From assembly GCF_035046485.1 (NCBI RefSeq), contig NC_085137.1, positions 373,550,706-373,614,705 of the forward strand: DNA of 64,000 bases. The letters are read 5' to 3'. Source of the DNA: Aedes albopictus (Eukaryota > Arthropoda > Insecta > Diptera > Culicidae). The translations under genes and the position numbers were made by a program. Below are positions 47,041 through 58,100 of the stretch, one piece after another. The first letter of the stretch is position 1; every line of letters begins with the position of its first letter. The notes below the pieces were generated by a model. It saw only the letters and a list, made by a program, of their open reading frames with translations. It was not told the DNA's origin and did not search any database.

Positions 47041-48261
47041 CGAGGACAGCATTGTTCCAAATCAAGTAGATCTTGAGATATCACAAGCGATAACTTATGA
47101 ATACTTCTACTGGCAAGTGAACATAAGCAACCACTTCTACATAGCGCCTCTATCGGCCAAATTGCCAACTAATTCGATGTTAGTTCGCATTGTGTGGTAG
47201 ATCTATTCTAGTACTACAACTTTGCCAAAGAAAGTATGGTGCTATCTTGTAATACTCCTGAAATATTCGCTCACACCCCCAATTAGGCGAAATCCCATAA
47301 GCTATGGGATTCCTACAACACGGATTCCTACTGCACCCCCGAACTAACCGTATAGTAGGAGTCTAGACTGTATTGCGTTCGTCACTGAATAGCCCGTAGT
47401 CCAGCCAACAAATTTGTCGAAGACACCACCCACTTAAATTATCACGTTATTGAGATACACACATATACGTTTGTACTTTTGCATCCAGTTTGTATGCACA
47501 CTAGTGTCACCTATCGGTTGAATTCCTACTTGGTTCGTCACTGGATAGCCCGTGGCCCAGCCAACAACTTTGTCGAAGACACCACACAGTTAAATTATCA
47601 CGTTATTGAGTTACACGCATATACGTTAATACTTTTGCATGCAGTTTGTATGTACACTAGCGCCGCCCAGCGATGGATTTGCCAATGATTTAGTTCATCA
47701 CTGGACAGCTCTTGACCATGCCAAGAACTTTGCCGAAGATACCAAGTTTTTATAAAGCAATATCGCAAGAATATTTACAATCCTAACTATCTCATTTTTA
47801 TCAGGTACTTGCGTCTCCATCCAGCGACGGGTGGTGACGCCGCAAATGGCTGTTACCACCCTCTTCAACACGCAAAACGTGCAGTGATGCCAATTAAAGA
47901 AGTTAGAAATCATGCTAATAAAATGTCCATTGTTTCGAAATTTAATTACGCCCTTATCTTAAGTGCAACTAAAAAGTTGTCTTCTAACAAAATATTCCCT
48001 AATATATGCACTAAATCTTCAGGGGGGGAGCGGATTTTTAGAGTTGCTTTAATGTGCCTTTTTCTTCAAAAGTTTGAAAAGTTGGATTTCCCCATACTGA
48101 AAAATTAAAATTCCCATATAAAACTTCAAGTCGATTGCGGACTAGCTTACCGATTTTTTAGAATTTTTAAATTTTGCAGGGCTTCATTTGGGTCCATTTG
48201 CAACCATTTGTGACTATTCGGGATTGTGTATTCGCAATTTTGCAAAAATCGACACGGCCTA

Positions 48262-48379
48262 TTCCTCCAGTGATTGTCTCAGTGCTGTTTTCGCAGTTTC
48301 CTTCGGGAATTTCTCCAGAGATCCTTTAAGATTTTTCTGCAAGTATTCCTTAAGATATTTCTTCCGTGATTTATCCATA
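48262..48379 (+). repeat. GGAATTCC minisatellite, distal side of foldback
   Basis: Resumes the array broken at 38873 with degenerate units. Confidence 0.7.
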
Positions 48380-48776
48380 TAGGGGTTGGGTGCTAGTAGT
48401 GGACCCTGCGCCTATAGTGGACCCCCTACAGAAAAACCCTAATATAACTGCCCAAATCAACTAATTCTAGGCGACTTCCACCGGGGGAACATCCATTACA
48501 TTGCTGCATAGCAGTTCCTATCAAACAAATTGTCTATTTAATGAATGTAAACATGAAGTGGACCCCGGTGTGGCAACATCGATGCATATTTTCAAATGCG
48601 TATTTTACTGCAATTATTTATTATTGTTGTATATTTGACGGTCTTGACATAAAGAGGGGACATGAAACTTGTTATAAAATTCAACTTTGTAACAATCCAC
48701 TGACGTAACATAGCTAAAAAGCCGTAGAAGTAAATTTCGATGACTTTGGGTGTCCACTACTAGCATTTAAACCCTA
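48380..48776. mobile_element. MITE with TAGGG...CCCTA ends
   Basis: Left TAGGGGTTGGGTGCTAGTAG then TGGACCC; right GGTGTCCACTACTAGCATTT then AAACCCTA. About 397 bp with TA termini. Confidence 0.75.
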
Positions 48777-48950
48777 TTCTTCAAAGAATTACACTAAAGA
48801 TTCGAAGTGTTTCTGCAGGAATGTCTTTCAGGATTTCTTTCAGAAAATTTTACTACAGATTATTGGAAAATTAATGTGATTCCCTAAAAGTAATTTCGGT
48901 TGGCATTGTTTCCGAAATTCCTCGTGGGGTTTCTTAAGGAACTTTGCCAG
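48777..48950 (+). repeat. Degenerate GGAATTCC minisatellite
   Basis: Imperfect units with TTTCAGGATTTCTTTCAG. Confidence 0.7.
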
Positions 48951-49111
48951 CATTGGCGTAGCTAACTTTTCTTTATTTCACTCACTCTCTTAAGCAAACA
49001 TTAGAAAGAAAAGGACGAAAGAGGGGCACAGGTCCCCTCTTGCATCCCGCTCTTTTTCGTGCTTGTTTAGGAGAGTGAGTGAGAAAAAAAGAAAAACTAG
49101 CTACGCCAATG
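48951..49111. mobile_element. 161-bp MITE with CATTGGCGTAGCTA ends
   Basis: Left CATTGGCGTAGCTAACTTTT and right AAAACTAGCTACGCCAATG; inner TCACTCACTCTC / GAGAGTGAGTGA. Short fragments of the ACGCCAATG/GGCGTAGC motif recur elsewhere in the window. Confidence 0.85.
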
Positions 49112-50322
49112 TCCACCAGGGATTCCTTCAGAAACTGCTACAGGGATTCCTCCAAGATTTCCCCTGCGTACTCTTTTCAGGATTCCTTGAGGATCTCCTC
49201 AAGAATTTCAGCAATTTCTTCAATACTTCCTCCTGGAATTCCCTCATAAATTTATCTTTGGATTTCTTCCTGGGATTCCTCCAGGAATTTCTCAAGGGCT
49301 CCAGAAATTCCTTCAGGATTTGTTCGAGGATTTCTCTGTGAATTTCTTCAAAAATTCGTTTAAAAATTCCTATTGAGGATCGTCCAGGAAATCCTCTAAA
49401 AATTCCGCTAGAGATTCCTCTAGGAATTCCTCCAGAGATTGCACTAGGTATTCCTCTAGAGATCTCATGGAATTCCTCTAGAGATTCTTTCTGGGATTCC
49501 TCCAGGGATTCTTCCTGGAAGTTCTCCAGTGATTCTTCAAGAAAATCTTGCTGAAATTCCTCTAGGGATTTCTCCAAGTATTTCTCCATGGATTTATTAT
49601 GGAATTTAAGCAAGGATTTTTCAAGGGTTCTTTTGAAAAATCCACCGGATATTCCTCCCCGTATTCCTTAGAGATACCTGAAGGAATGCCTCTAGAGATC
49701 CCACCAGGAATTCGTCCAGGAACTATTCAAGGGATTCCTTTAGGGATTCTACCTGAAAGTTCTCCCGTGATTTTTCAAGAAATTTCTCTATTCCTCCAGT
49801 GGTTTCTCTAGGGAATCCTCCAGGGGCTCCTGCAGGAGTTCCTCTAGGGATTTTTCCAGAATATTCTCCCGTGATTTTTCAAAAAAAAAAAATCCTCCAG
49901 AAATTCCTCCAGGGATTCCTGCAGGAGTTCCTCTGCATGTTTCTCAAGGAATTTATCTGGAGATTTCTCCAGGATTTCTCACAGGCATGGCTCCAGGAAT
50001 TTCTCCAGGAGTTCCTCTAGGGATTGCTCTAGGAATTCCTCCAGGATTTTTTATAGGAATACCTACAGGAGTTCCTTCAGGGATTTCTTCCAAGAATGCC
50101 AGCAAGAATACCTCCAGGAATAACCCCAGGAAGTGATTCAGGAATTTCTCCAGAGATTCCTTCAGAAATTCTTTCAATGCTTTCTACAATCATTCCTACA
50201 GGATTTTTCCAAGGATTTTGCCTCCGAGAATTCTTTCAGGGCTTCCTCCAGGAATTTCTCCTCCAGTGATTCCTCCAGAGATTTCTTCTGGAATTATTTC
50301 ACGGATTCCTCCAGGAATTCCT
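49112..50322. repeat. GGAATTCC minisatellite block
   Basis: Tandem CCAGGGATTCCTCCAGGAAT-like units; frames on both strands (up to 161 codons) are artefacts. Confidence 0.95.
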
Positions 50323-50325
50323 TTA

Positions 50326-50489
50326 GGGTCTGTCTATAAACTACGTAGACTCTTAGGGGGGGGACGGGGGGGTCTGGCCAAAGTCTACGCTCCATATAAA
50401 TTTCGAAAATTTTGTATGAACAAAAGTCTACGAGGGGAGGGGGGGTCTGAGATGTCCGAAAAAAGTCTATGTAGTTTATGGACAGCACC
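50326..50489. mobile_element. Harbinger-like MITE, TTA target duplication
   Basis: Ends GGGTCTGTCTATAAACTACG and TAGTTTATGGACAGCACC; TTA at 50323-50325 and 50490-50492. Interior G runs beside GTCTACG. Same family design as 33819-33987 and the fragment at 7868. Confidence 0.8.
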
Positions 50490-50492
50490 TTA

Positions 50493-51117
50493 GGGATTAA
50501 CAGTCTTCCAGAGATTCCTCCAGGAATTCATCCAGATATACCACCAAGAATTCCTCAGGGAATTGCTCTAGAAATTTCTCTAAGAACATCTTCAAAAATT
50601 TCTCCACAGATGCCTCCCAGATTTCCTCTAGAGATCCCTCCAGAATTTAGTTCAGGGATTGCGTCCATGAATTCTTCCAGGGATTGTTCATCGGAAGAAC
50701 CCCAAGAACTCCTTTAGGGATTTCTTCAGAAATTTGTTCTTAAGTTTCTCCAGGCATTACTCCTGAGGTTCCTGCAGAAATTGCCTCAGGGGTACCTTCA
50801 GAAATTCCTCCCAGGATTTTTCCAAGAAATTACCAGGGATTCTTCCAAGAATTTCTGCAGGGATTCCTCCCAGAGTCCCTCTAAGGAATCCTCCAGGAGT
50901 AAATTTAGGGATTACTCCAGGGTTTCTCCCAGGGTTTGCTTTTCCTGGAATTCCTCCAGGTATTCCTCCACGGATTCATCTAGGGATTTCTCTGGAAATT
51001 TATCTAGGAAATACTACAAGCATTCGTTCAGGAATTTCTCCAGAGATGCCTCCAGGAAATCCTCCAATCATTCCTTCAGAAATTCCTTCTAGGATTTCTA
51101 CAAGAATTCCTCTAGCG
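50493..51117 (+). repeat. GGAATTCC minisatellite (continuation)
   Basis: Same array as 49112-50322; interrupted on the right by the Transib-like element and resuming at 53615. Confidence 0.93.
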
Positions 51118-53609
51118 CACAATGGGAAAAAACAGGTATAAAACGCGAATAAATTCAATATCTCTGCTCGGAGTGAATGAATTTAAATGAAATTTTGACA
51201 CAAACTGCAAAAAAACTCTACAGTTTCGGATAAGGAGGGGGTCATTCGCCGCACGATGCTGGAAATTAGTGTATCAGGTCCGTTTTACCCCTACTCTCTC
51301 TCTCTTTTACACCTTTTTGGAAAAATCCTGAAGTGCAAAATAAATGATTTATTTCACGACACGGCCTTAAAAATTGAAATATCTTCAAATAACCCCGACA
51401 TACCCTATTTCTTTAAATTTTCACATGCATCTCCGCCCGGAGTGGAATGCAATCGACAAGAGAAAGAGCAATCTTATGTCAAATTTCTGATACAATGGAA
51501 GTTCCTACACAAATACGAGTTAAATAAGTCATTTATTTTGCACGCCAGTCGCAGGGCTGTTACAAAAGTGTCGATTTGGAAACCGCAAAATCCGCGCCAA
51601 GCCATATGAAATCCGCGCCAAGGCCATCAAATCCGCGCCAGTACAACAACATATGGCTTTATTGAATCGAACTAATATAAAGGCAGATTTTTTTCAGAGA
51701 AAATCAACTATTCGTTACATTTGCTGCAATAATACACATATAGAGTATTTTCATTGATAAATTTAGAACTTTAAATGACCGCTCAAACAAGAGTTTACAA
51801 AATTGTGATGAAAGGTTAAAGTTTTTTTTTATTGAATAACAGTTTTGGATCAATAGTTCTTTGATTTATCAATCAGGGTGTTTACGTTGTTTTACGAGAA
51901 TTGAATTTGCTGGTCCCTGCAACAATTTCAAAAAGAAAGGTTCTTGACGAAACTTTTGAAATCATTTATAGGTAACATAATGGTAGAAATCCTGGAAAAA
52001 GTCTGGAGTAAGTCCCAAAATCTGATTCGGGAAAATTGCATGAACATTTTCAGAAACTTTTTGAAAAATTCATGTATTACTTTCTGCAGATACTTATTTT
52101 GTGAAAATATAAATGGAATAATATTAGTGCTATTTATTTATTAAATGACAAATACATTTTATGCATAAGGGAAATAATTCTGAAAAAGAACGAATTGAAA
52201 AAAAAATGTCCGGCAAATATTTAACAAAAGTCTAAAGATATATAGAAAAGTGTTAATTCATGAAAGTTTTATGAGAAGAATTTCTGGTCACACCATACCC
52301 TTGGGAATTCAATGAAGATTTCAGCAAAAATGTCCTAAGTCTTGGGATTCCGAAAGCATCGACGATTTCTTCAAGTATTTTGCAAAAAAAAAATCATCCA
52401 AAAACCCACCAAGAAACCCTTTAATAAATGTACCCTCAACGCCCCTCTCACCGAGTGCTACGATTGGAAATCAAAGAAAAATTTCATCATGACTACACGT
52501 ACGGGTTTAGGGTAATTTAGGGAGTTTTTAGCAAAACAAATCTATTCGACAGAAGCTCCACTATTAACTGATTGCGGAATTTGGTCAATTCCATCGTTCT
52601 GGAAATCTTCCATAAATAATCAAAAAAATGAAGGATTTTTAAACTTTCGCTAAAAAATATTATGATTAGAGTTTTTCCACAGCTTTTTCTATGGTATTTT
52701 TTAAAATCTTCAGAACGTCTCCTGTATCCTTTATCAGGAATATTAGAAATTTCACGACATACCTACTGTGTCAGAAAACACCAATTAGATTGATTTTTAT
52801 AAGACACACAGAATGATTTTTTTAACGAGATTCTGTAAAATTTGATTACAAAATTCCACCAAATGTTTCTTCAAAATTTCCGGTAGACTTTTTTTCACAA
52901 ATTCCACAAAACAGATATCTAAGCCAAAAGCTCGAAATATTTCAAACATCTTGTCATGACTCAGTGTTTTTTTTTTAAACCACTGCCATTACTCTATCCG
53001 AATTTTAATTGTATCCAATATTTTAACCGAAAATTAATCTCGGGGTTAAGACAGAAATTACTTCAAGGTTTCACTAAAATTCAGAAGTTCTTCAAGTTTC
53101 TTCACAGTTAATAAACTGAGCTTTTAGTGCAGAGCAGTAGTCCGGTAGTAGTCCAAGCCAGAGAAACAAACATTGTTTTTATTCAAGCTGAATATTCTAA
53201 AACTCTCATTTGAAAATATACTTTTTTACTGATTGTGTTGAACTTTATGTCTAAAAATTTAATGGTAGTGCATTTAAAAACCATTTTCGCAAAATCCGCA
53301 CCGTATTTAGCAAAAACGCGCCAAATCCGCGCGAAACGCAAAAACCGCGCAAGACGCGAAATCCGCGCCAGCTGTAACAGCCCTGCAGTCGGGAATAGAT
53401 GAGTATTTTCTCAAAAAAGTGTGAAAAAGAGAGCGCGGGGTAAAACGAGCTCAATACACTAATTTCCAGCATCGTGCGGCGAATGACACCCTTCTTATCT
53501 GAAACTGTAGAGATTTTTGCAGTTTGTGTCAAAAATTCATTCGAATCCATCCACTCCGAGCAGAGATATTGAATTTATTCGCGTTTTATACCTATTTTTT
53601 CCCACTGTG
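51118..53609. mobile_element. Transib-like non-autonomous element
   Basis: The left end is CACAATGGGAAAAAACAGGT; the right end read inward is CACAGTGGGAAAAAATAGGT. TAGCG flanks both sides (51113-51117, 53610-53614). Terminal repeats run about 200 bp, with CGAATAAATTCAATATCTCT near each end. A CAC(A/T)ATG start with a 5-bp duplication is the hallmark of Transib, the superfamily related to RAG1. No transposase frame; the interior is largely the insertion 51552-53385. Confidence 0.75.
51552..53385. mobile_element. Nested element with CAGGGCTGTTACA ends
   Basis: CAGGGCTGTTACA and TGTAACAGCCCTG termini, with AAATCCGCGCCA / TGGCGCGGATTT repeated next to both ends; CAGTCG precedes and follows. hAT-like termini, but only six of the expected eight duplicated bases match. 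The middle (51700-53250) is AT-rich and non-coding. Confidence 0.65.
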
Positions 53610-53614
53610 TAGCG

Positions 53615-54051
53615 ATTTATCCAGGAATTCCTCCAGATATACTTTCAGAAATTCCTCCAGAGATTCAGACAGGAGCAGTGAATCAAAATTCAACCATCGC
53701 GCAACAATAACGACAATGTCGCAACCTGAATTTGTTGCGACATTCTACCCAATGCGACATTTGTCCCAACTTGAACAGAATAGGACAAATATCGTGCACC
53801 ACGAGTTTAGACATTATTAAGGCTTGCATTGTGATTTTCGAGCAGTAACTTCAAGTCGGTAAACACTGCAACGCTGCTGAAGATGTATCATCAAAAAGGT
53901 TTGATTTTGGGTTGGTAATAATTGATTACTCACGAGTTGAAAAGTACGCAACAAATTCAGCTTTCTTTTTGTCTGTAACAAAAATTTTAGAGATCATGTC
54001 ATTATCTGCTACCAGTTGTGATAGAGAGTAATCGCCGCGTCTTTTTTGTTG
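53615..54051. other. Minisatellite remnant and spacer
   Basis: 53615-53670 continues the GGAATTCC array. 53690-53780 repeats GCGACA/GTTGCGACAT phrases around AACCTGAATTTGTTGCGAC. No gene. Confidence 0.5.
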
Positions 54052-54624
54052 CTACACGGTAAAAATTCTGCACGCTAGATGTAAGGGAAAAATCCCTTAA
54101 CTATTCAATGTCGTAATCAACATGATCAGAAGTGCTTTTCCTTTGAGATCGCAATGCTGTCAGTGTTGATTTGAGGACCAAAACAAACCCACCAGAGAAA
54201 TCAACAGAAAATCTTTTCGATTTGCACTACTGTAAAAAGCAATACGATCCAAACTGAAAAGTTGTTGATTTGGTAATGACTGTTTTGGGCATGAAAGTAA
54301 ATATAGACGACAGGCGGTAGAAAGTGCTTCGCTTCGATTCGCACCTCTCTAACAGATGTGAAGCAGTGTAGTGGTAAAATAGTTGATCGTGACTCTAAAG
54401 GTCCTGGTATCGAATCTGGGAGCGGCTGTACACATTTTTTTTAAATTTTAGTTTTGAAATCAAAACATTGTCAACAACGAATTGATGTGAAGTTACATTA
54501 AAATTGAAGAGGCATTGGATGTTCTTTGTCAAATGATATGTAATTGATAACAAACTGATTGAACAGTAGTGCGAATTCAAGTGCCAATCAGTTTACATCA
54601 CAGTGCAGATTTTTTACCGTGTAG
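54052..54624. mobile_element. MITE with CTACACGGTAAAAATTCTGC ends
   Basis: Left CTACACGGTAAAAATTCTGC; right GCAGATTTTTTACCGTGTAG. Inside, 54358-54425 on + has tRNA-like A and B box motifs (TGTAGTGGTAAAATAG and GGTATCGAATC), without a convincing cloverleaf. Confidence 0.75.
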
Positions 54625-54654
54625 TTTTGTGCCTCTTTTGTCTGACAATTCTCT

Positions 54655-55020
54655 TCACTGCACCAGGAATTTGTTCAGAAGTTCCTCCAGGATTTCCTCC
54701 AGTGTTTCTTCTAGGGATTGCTTCAGGGATTTCTCCAAGAATTTTTCAGCAATTTCACCCAAAATTCTTCCAGAAATTTATGTAGGAATTCCTCCCGGAA
54801 TTCTTCAAGCGATTTCCTCAGAAATTTGTGTAAGGATTCCTCCCATATTTACTCTAAGGATTCCTCCAGGTTTACTACAGGCATACCTGCAGGAATTCCT
54901 TTAGTGATTTCTCAAGGAATTCCTGCATGCATTTCTCCAGGAGTTCTTTCAGGATTGCTCCATGAATTCCTGTATTGATTCCTTCAGAAATTCCTCTCTG
55001 GATCTTTTCAAAAATCTATT
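54655..55020 (+). repeat. GGAATTCC minisatellite block
   Basis: Degenerate tandem units such as TCCTCCAGGATTTCCTCCAG; overlapping short frames are artefacts. Confidence 0.92.
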
Positions 55021-55062
55021 CAACGGCTCGGTCAGATATTGCAGAAATCTGTTCAGTCAAAA

Positions 55063-55345
55063 TAGAAGTATTGCCGCAGTTTTGGCCATATTCTCAACTT
55101 TGGATTCTATTTTAGCCAATCACGTGTATTTCTTATGGGATTGGCCAAATTGTAAGCACCCTGGCCAAAATAGACATATGGTAGCTGATTTTTTAAGGAA
55201 AAAATTCCACAGTTTCCACAGCTGCAATCATCATATTATATTGGGATCTACTAGTAAAAAATCAATTTATGCCGATTTAGATCGCAACAAGCTGAATATC
55301 GCACTATGGCCAAAACTCCGGACTGGCTAAAACTGAAGCTTCTAC
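55063..55345. mobile_element. MITE with TAGAAG...CTTCTA ends
   Basis: Left TAGAAGTATTGCCGCAGTTTTGGCC and right GGCCAAAACTCCGG...AAACTGAAGCTTCTA are imperfect inverted copies. The 122-codon frame over it is not recognised. Confidence 0.55.
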
Positions 55346-55556
55346 CCTACATGTAAGTATTCTAATCTACAGACCAAATTCCATCAATAGGATAGGTATG
55401 ATCCAGATTGAAAGTAACTCTTTCGGTTATTTAAAAACCTAAAAGGTTTAAATGGATTCCATTTCTTTCCAAACAAAACACGGTTCTGTACTTTAGATTA
55501 AAGCGAATCCAATTTTATCTACAATTCTGAAGATGCATAGAACAAAACAAGCCGGT
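55346..55556 (-). other. Region downstream of NDUFA1 (probable 3' UTR)
   Basis: Follows the NDUFA1 stop on the - strand. No canonical AATAAA on the - strand was found within it. Confidence 0.4.
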
Positions 55557-56006
55557 TTACTTATCTGGAATAGCTTCCAATCCCTGAAATTAGAAAATTG
55601 AAAAATATAAATACTCGTCAAAGGGACTAGATGGTATGACTAGAACAGCTAGCAGCACTTACGTTGGATTTGTAGGGATTGCCAGTGAGACGCATGTCCC
55701 GAACGTACATGACGCGCTCCCATCTTTGATCGGTGTTACGCCGGTAAGCCTGTAAAAAACAAATCGGAACGGATACAAATCCCAACTCCAATCAAACTCT
55801 AATAGAATCCGAGCAAGACTCGAGCACTCGAGCTGTTATGTAAACCACAAACAGACAGACCTCTGTTGTCGATCAGACAGAGCTCGTCGACCGGATTCTC
55901 TACTTACGTTGTCCAGCGTCAGCAGATGCAGACCGTACATTGCGAACCCGGGCACGGACAGGACGGCCGTAATGATACCGAACGAGGGCAGGATTTCGAA
56001 CCACAT
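55557..56006 (-). CDS. NDUFA1: NADH dehydrogenase 1 alpha subcomplex subunit 1 (MWFE), complete
   Basis: Exons on the - strand: 56006-55908, 55749-55663 and 55583-55557 (stop TAA). They encode 33, 29 and 8 residues; total 70, the usual length of the MWFE subunit. The protein starts MWFEILPSFG, the signature that names it, runs through one hydrophobic membrane segment (about residues 5-31), then the conserved NAYRRNTDQRWERVMYVRDM, LTGNPYKSN and a GLEAIPDK end. Introns of 158 and 79 bases have clean GT-AG borders and both fall between codons. It is an accessory subunit in the membrane arm of mitochondrial complex I, needed for assembly and stability of the enzyme. The ATG is fixed by the conserved N-terminus. 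All four other frames here are shadows. No damage seen. Confidence 0.97.
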
Positions 56007-56934
56007 TGTTTATTTTCTAGATGTAAATCTGCTCTCAAGGAATCGCTCCACCGCAACGAAAGTGGGCTGCAAAAGTGTTTCTGACGGACTGTGACTGACA
56101 GACGAGAAGAAAAACAACGACTGACAGGCCAAAAGACACGAAACGTTCAGCGATGAAAAATACTTTAGTTGCATGCAACATGTCGCGCAAGAGATGTTTT
56201 ATGCAACTTTGCGTTAAATTTAGAGGAAAGTTTATTGAAGCGAACCGTTTTATGTTCAACATCGTCAAAATAATTTAAAAAACCTCGTATTTAAAAACTG
56301 ATTTTTTTTCATCATTATAGTTTGTATTAAATCTTTCGCTTTCGGTTTACTTAACCCGCGCGCCATCAAGCAACCGAAACTGCATTGCGCTTGCGTTGTA
56401 TACAACGAGCCAGGTTTTTTTGTTTGTATTGTAGGGGTAGTCGGGGTGATTTGGCCAATGGGCAATATGAGCACCTCCAAGGGCGTAGCCAGCTTTTCGG
56501 TCAGGGGGGGCTGGGGGGCAAGCACCCTTTGTAAATATGTACCTAGCTTTTATAACTAAACGCAACACGATGAAATTGAATATAATAACATTATATTCTA
56601 TGAGCTTTATTTAACCCTTAACTCTGTTGTATTTTGTACAATACGTTAAAAAAAGCTCGCCTGTGGCCGAATTCCGGCGCACTTTTTCTTCGAAGAGAAG
56701 AAATTTTCTTCCATTGCCTACCAGCAAGAAAATTTTCTGATCTACACAAATCAACGTGGTGCTGGTAGCGCTGACCAATTTCTGGAAAATTAAGGATTTT
56801 TATTTACTCGTGCATTATTTTGCTCTGATTTTTTTTTTGTCATTGTCTACAAAACATTCATCAGGATTTATAACTGAACTCTTTTGAAAATTACGAACTC
56901 TTTTGAGGATAGACTTAGAATTTCCTGGTTCCTG
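56007..56934. other. NDUFA1 upstream region and transposon fragments
   Basis: 56007-56270 should hold the NDUFA1 5' leader and promoter (read on -); no TATA box is obvious. 56436-56475 is a TAGGGGTAGTCGGGGTGATT MITE end. 56480-56600 matches the flanks of the composite at 21349-22061 (AAGGGCGTAGC, G-run, AAACGCAACACGATG). The rest is AT-rich without a gene. Confidence 0.5.
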
Positions 56935-57064
56935 TATGCGTCCATTTATCTTCCAATACTATTTGCTGGAGAAATTCCTTCAGAAATTTTTGAATTCCAG
57001 AAGGAATTCCTGTAAGAATTTCAGAAATTAAACCTGTACGAATTACTGGATAAACTATTGGAGG
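56935..57064. repeat. GGAATTCC minisatellite, target of the LTR element
   Basis: Short run of AGAAATTCCTTCAGAAAT and AGGAATTCCTG units, resuming at 61573 beyond the LTR element. Confidence 0.8.
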
Positions 57065-57365
57065 TGTGGTACCTTGTGGTATGCACATAATAAATTATTG
57101 TATCACTCTATTACGTTTAGCGTGTATGTTGACATTGAGTATCTGTCATATGCGGAGATATTGTTATTGTTGTCTGGAGTGTGAATCATTGTATGTAATA
57201 TTGAAGTATCGGTAATAAAGTGTATACAAATAATGAATACAGTTGTTGAATAATCATTACAGAGAAAGATTCTCACATTGGCGACGAGAACGGTGAACAG
57301 TGCATGTGAAATTAGTTTAATTTCGGCTCGGGAAGTGTTGTCTTTGGAAAAAGAATGAGATGAGT

Positions 57366-57366
<1 letters not shown>

Positions 57367-57396
<30 letters not shown>
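57367..57396 (+). repeat. (GT)n microsatellite in retrotransposon leader
   Basis: About fifteen GT dinucleotides; the His-Thr-rich - strand frames are artefacts. Confidence 0.97.
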
Positions 57397-57398
<2 letters not shown>

Positions 57399-57734
57399 TG
57401 CATGCAGAGTGGTGATGACCTCCAGGTGATGACTTGTGAATGAATTTCAACATTGAAATCAAAAAGGTAAATATTGTGTACTAACTGTTCAATATGAATC
57501 AAACAATCTATTTGTACCTTCGACTAATGACAATGATCAACCTGAGAGAGATTTTGATGGTGATCGGTATTGTTTAGTTCAAATCGATGACAATCACTAT
57601 TGTCAAATAAAGAAATAAAGAACTGTGAAGAAAATCTAAGTTTTGTTGATTGTGATATTGATACTCGTTGAATAGGGTTGTTGTCCTAAATCTAGACTTA
57701 AATGCTGAATGATGAATGAAGTATTGATTTGTTA

Positions 57735-58100
57735 AACGGATGGCCGTGGAAGGCGTAGAGGTGAAACAATATTTTGAAATCAAATTTTGCCGTTGCTGTT
57801 AAAAGCCAGTGAAGGCGATAAAAGCCAATGAAGGCGATAAAAGCTAATGAAAGCGACATTCTTGAAATAGCCGTAAAAGGCGGAAAGGATTACAGATAGA
57901 AAAGCCGTTGAAGGCGGAAAATGTTATAGGCAGAAGAGCCGACTAAGGCGAAAAACTGTCGATGGCGGAAAGATCCGTCGGAGAGTGAAAAGCTGTTGAA
58001 GGCGGAAAAAGCCGTTGAAGGTGGAAATGCCGTTGAAGGCGGTAAGACCTGCAAGGCAGATATAGTCGATTCTTTGTAGAGCCGTATAAGGCGAATTGTG
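57735..58100 (+). repeat. Dispersed GCCGTTGAAGGC hairpin motif in retrotransposon leader
   Basis: About a dozen copies of AAAGCCGTTGAAGGCGGA-like phrases at irregular spacing of 17-40 bases. GCC and GGC in each can pair around a six-base loop. Not a simple tandem array, and absent elsewhere in the window. Confidence 0.8.

Larger units (their letters stand above)
38874..48261. mobile_element. 9.4-kb foldback transposon with repeat-built arms
   Basis: Ends TAGGCCGTGTCGATTTTTGC and its exact inverse, flanked by TTCCTCCAG at 38865-38873 and 48262-48270. The inverted arms (left to about 45200, right from about 46020) consist of a unit of about 150 bp marked by TCTTCGGCAAAGTT and CCGCTAGGTGGCGCTAG. 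The left arm carries three insertions absent from the right: 39506-39847, 40015-43170, 44220-44894. Nine-base duplications and long repeat-built arms recall Drosophila FB or Mutator-like elements. No transposase; mirrored frames of 60-104 codons are arm artefacts. The duplication lies in satellite DNA, which weakens it slightly. Confidence 0.85.

Noticed and set aside
38379..48108. Mirrored frames at 39027-39326 and 47809-48108 as duplicated genes
   Set aside because: They are the two arms of the foldback read in opposite directions.
54355..54430. tRNA gene on the + strand
   Set aside because: Only B-box-like resemblance inside a MITE; no cloverleaf.
55866..56094. + strand frames over NDUFA1
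   Set aside because: Antisense shadows of NDUFA1 exon 1 and its leader.
57103..57502. His-Thr-rich - strand proteins
   Set aside because: Produced by the (GT)n microsatellite in the retrotransposon leader and LTR.
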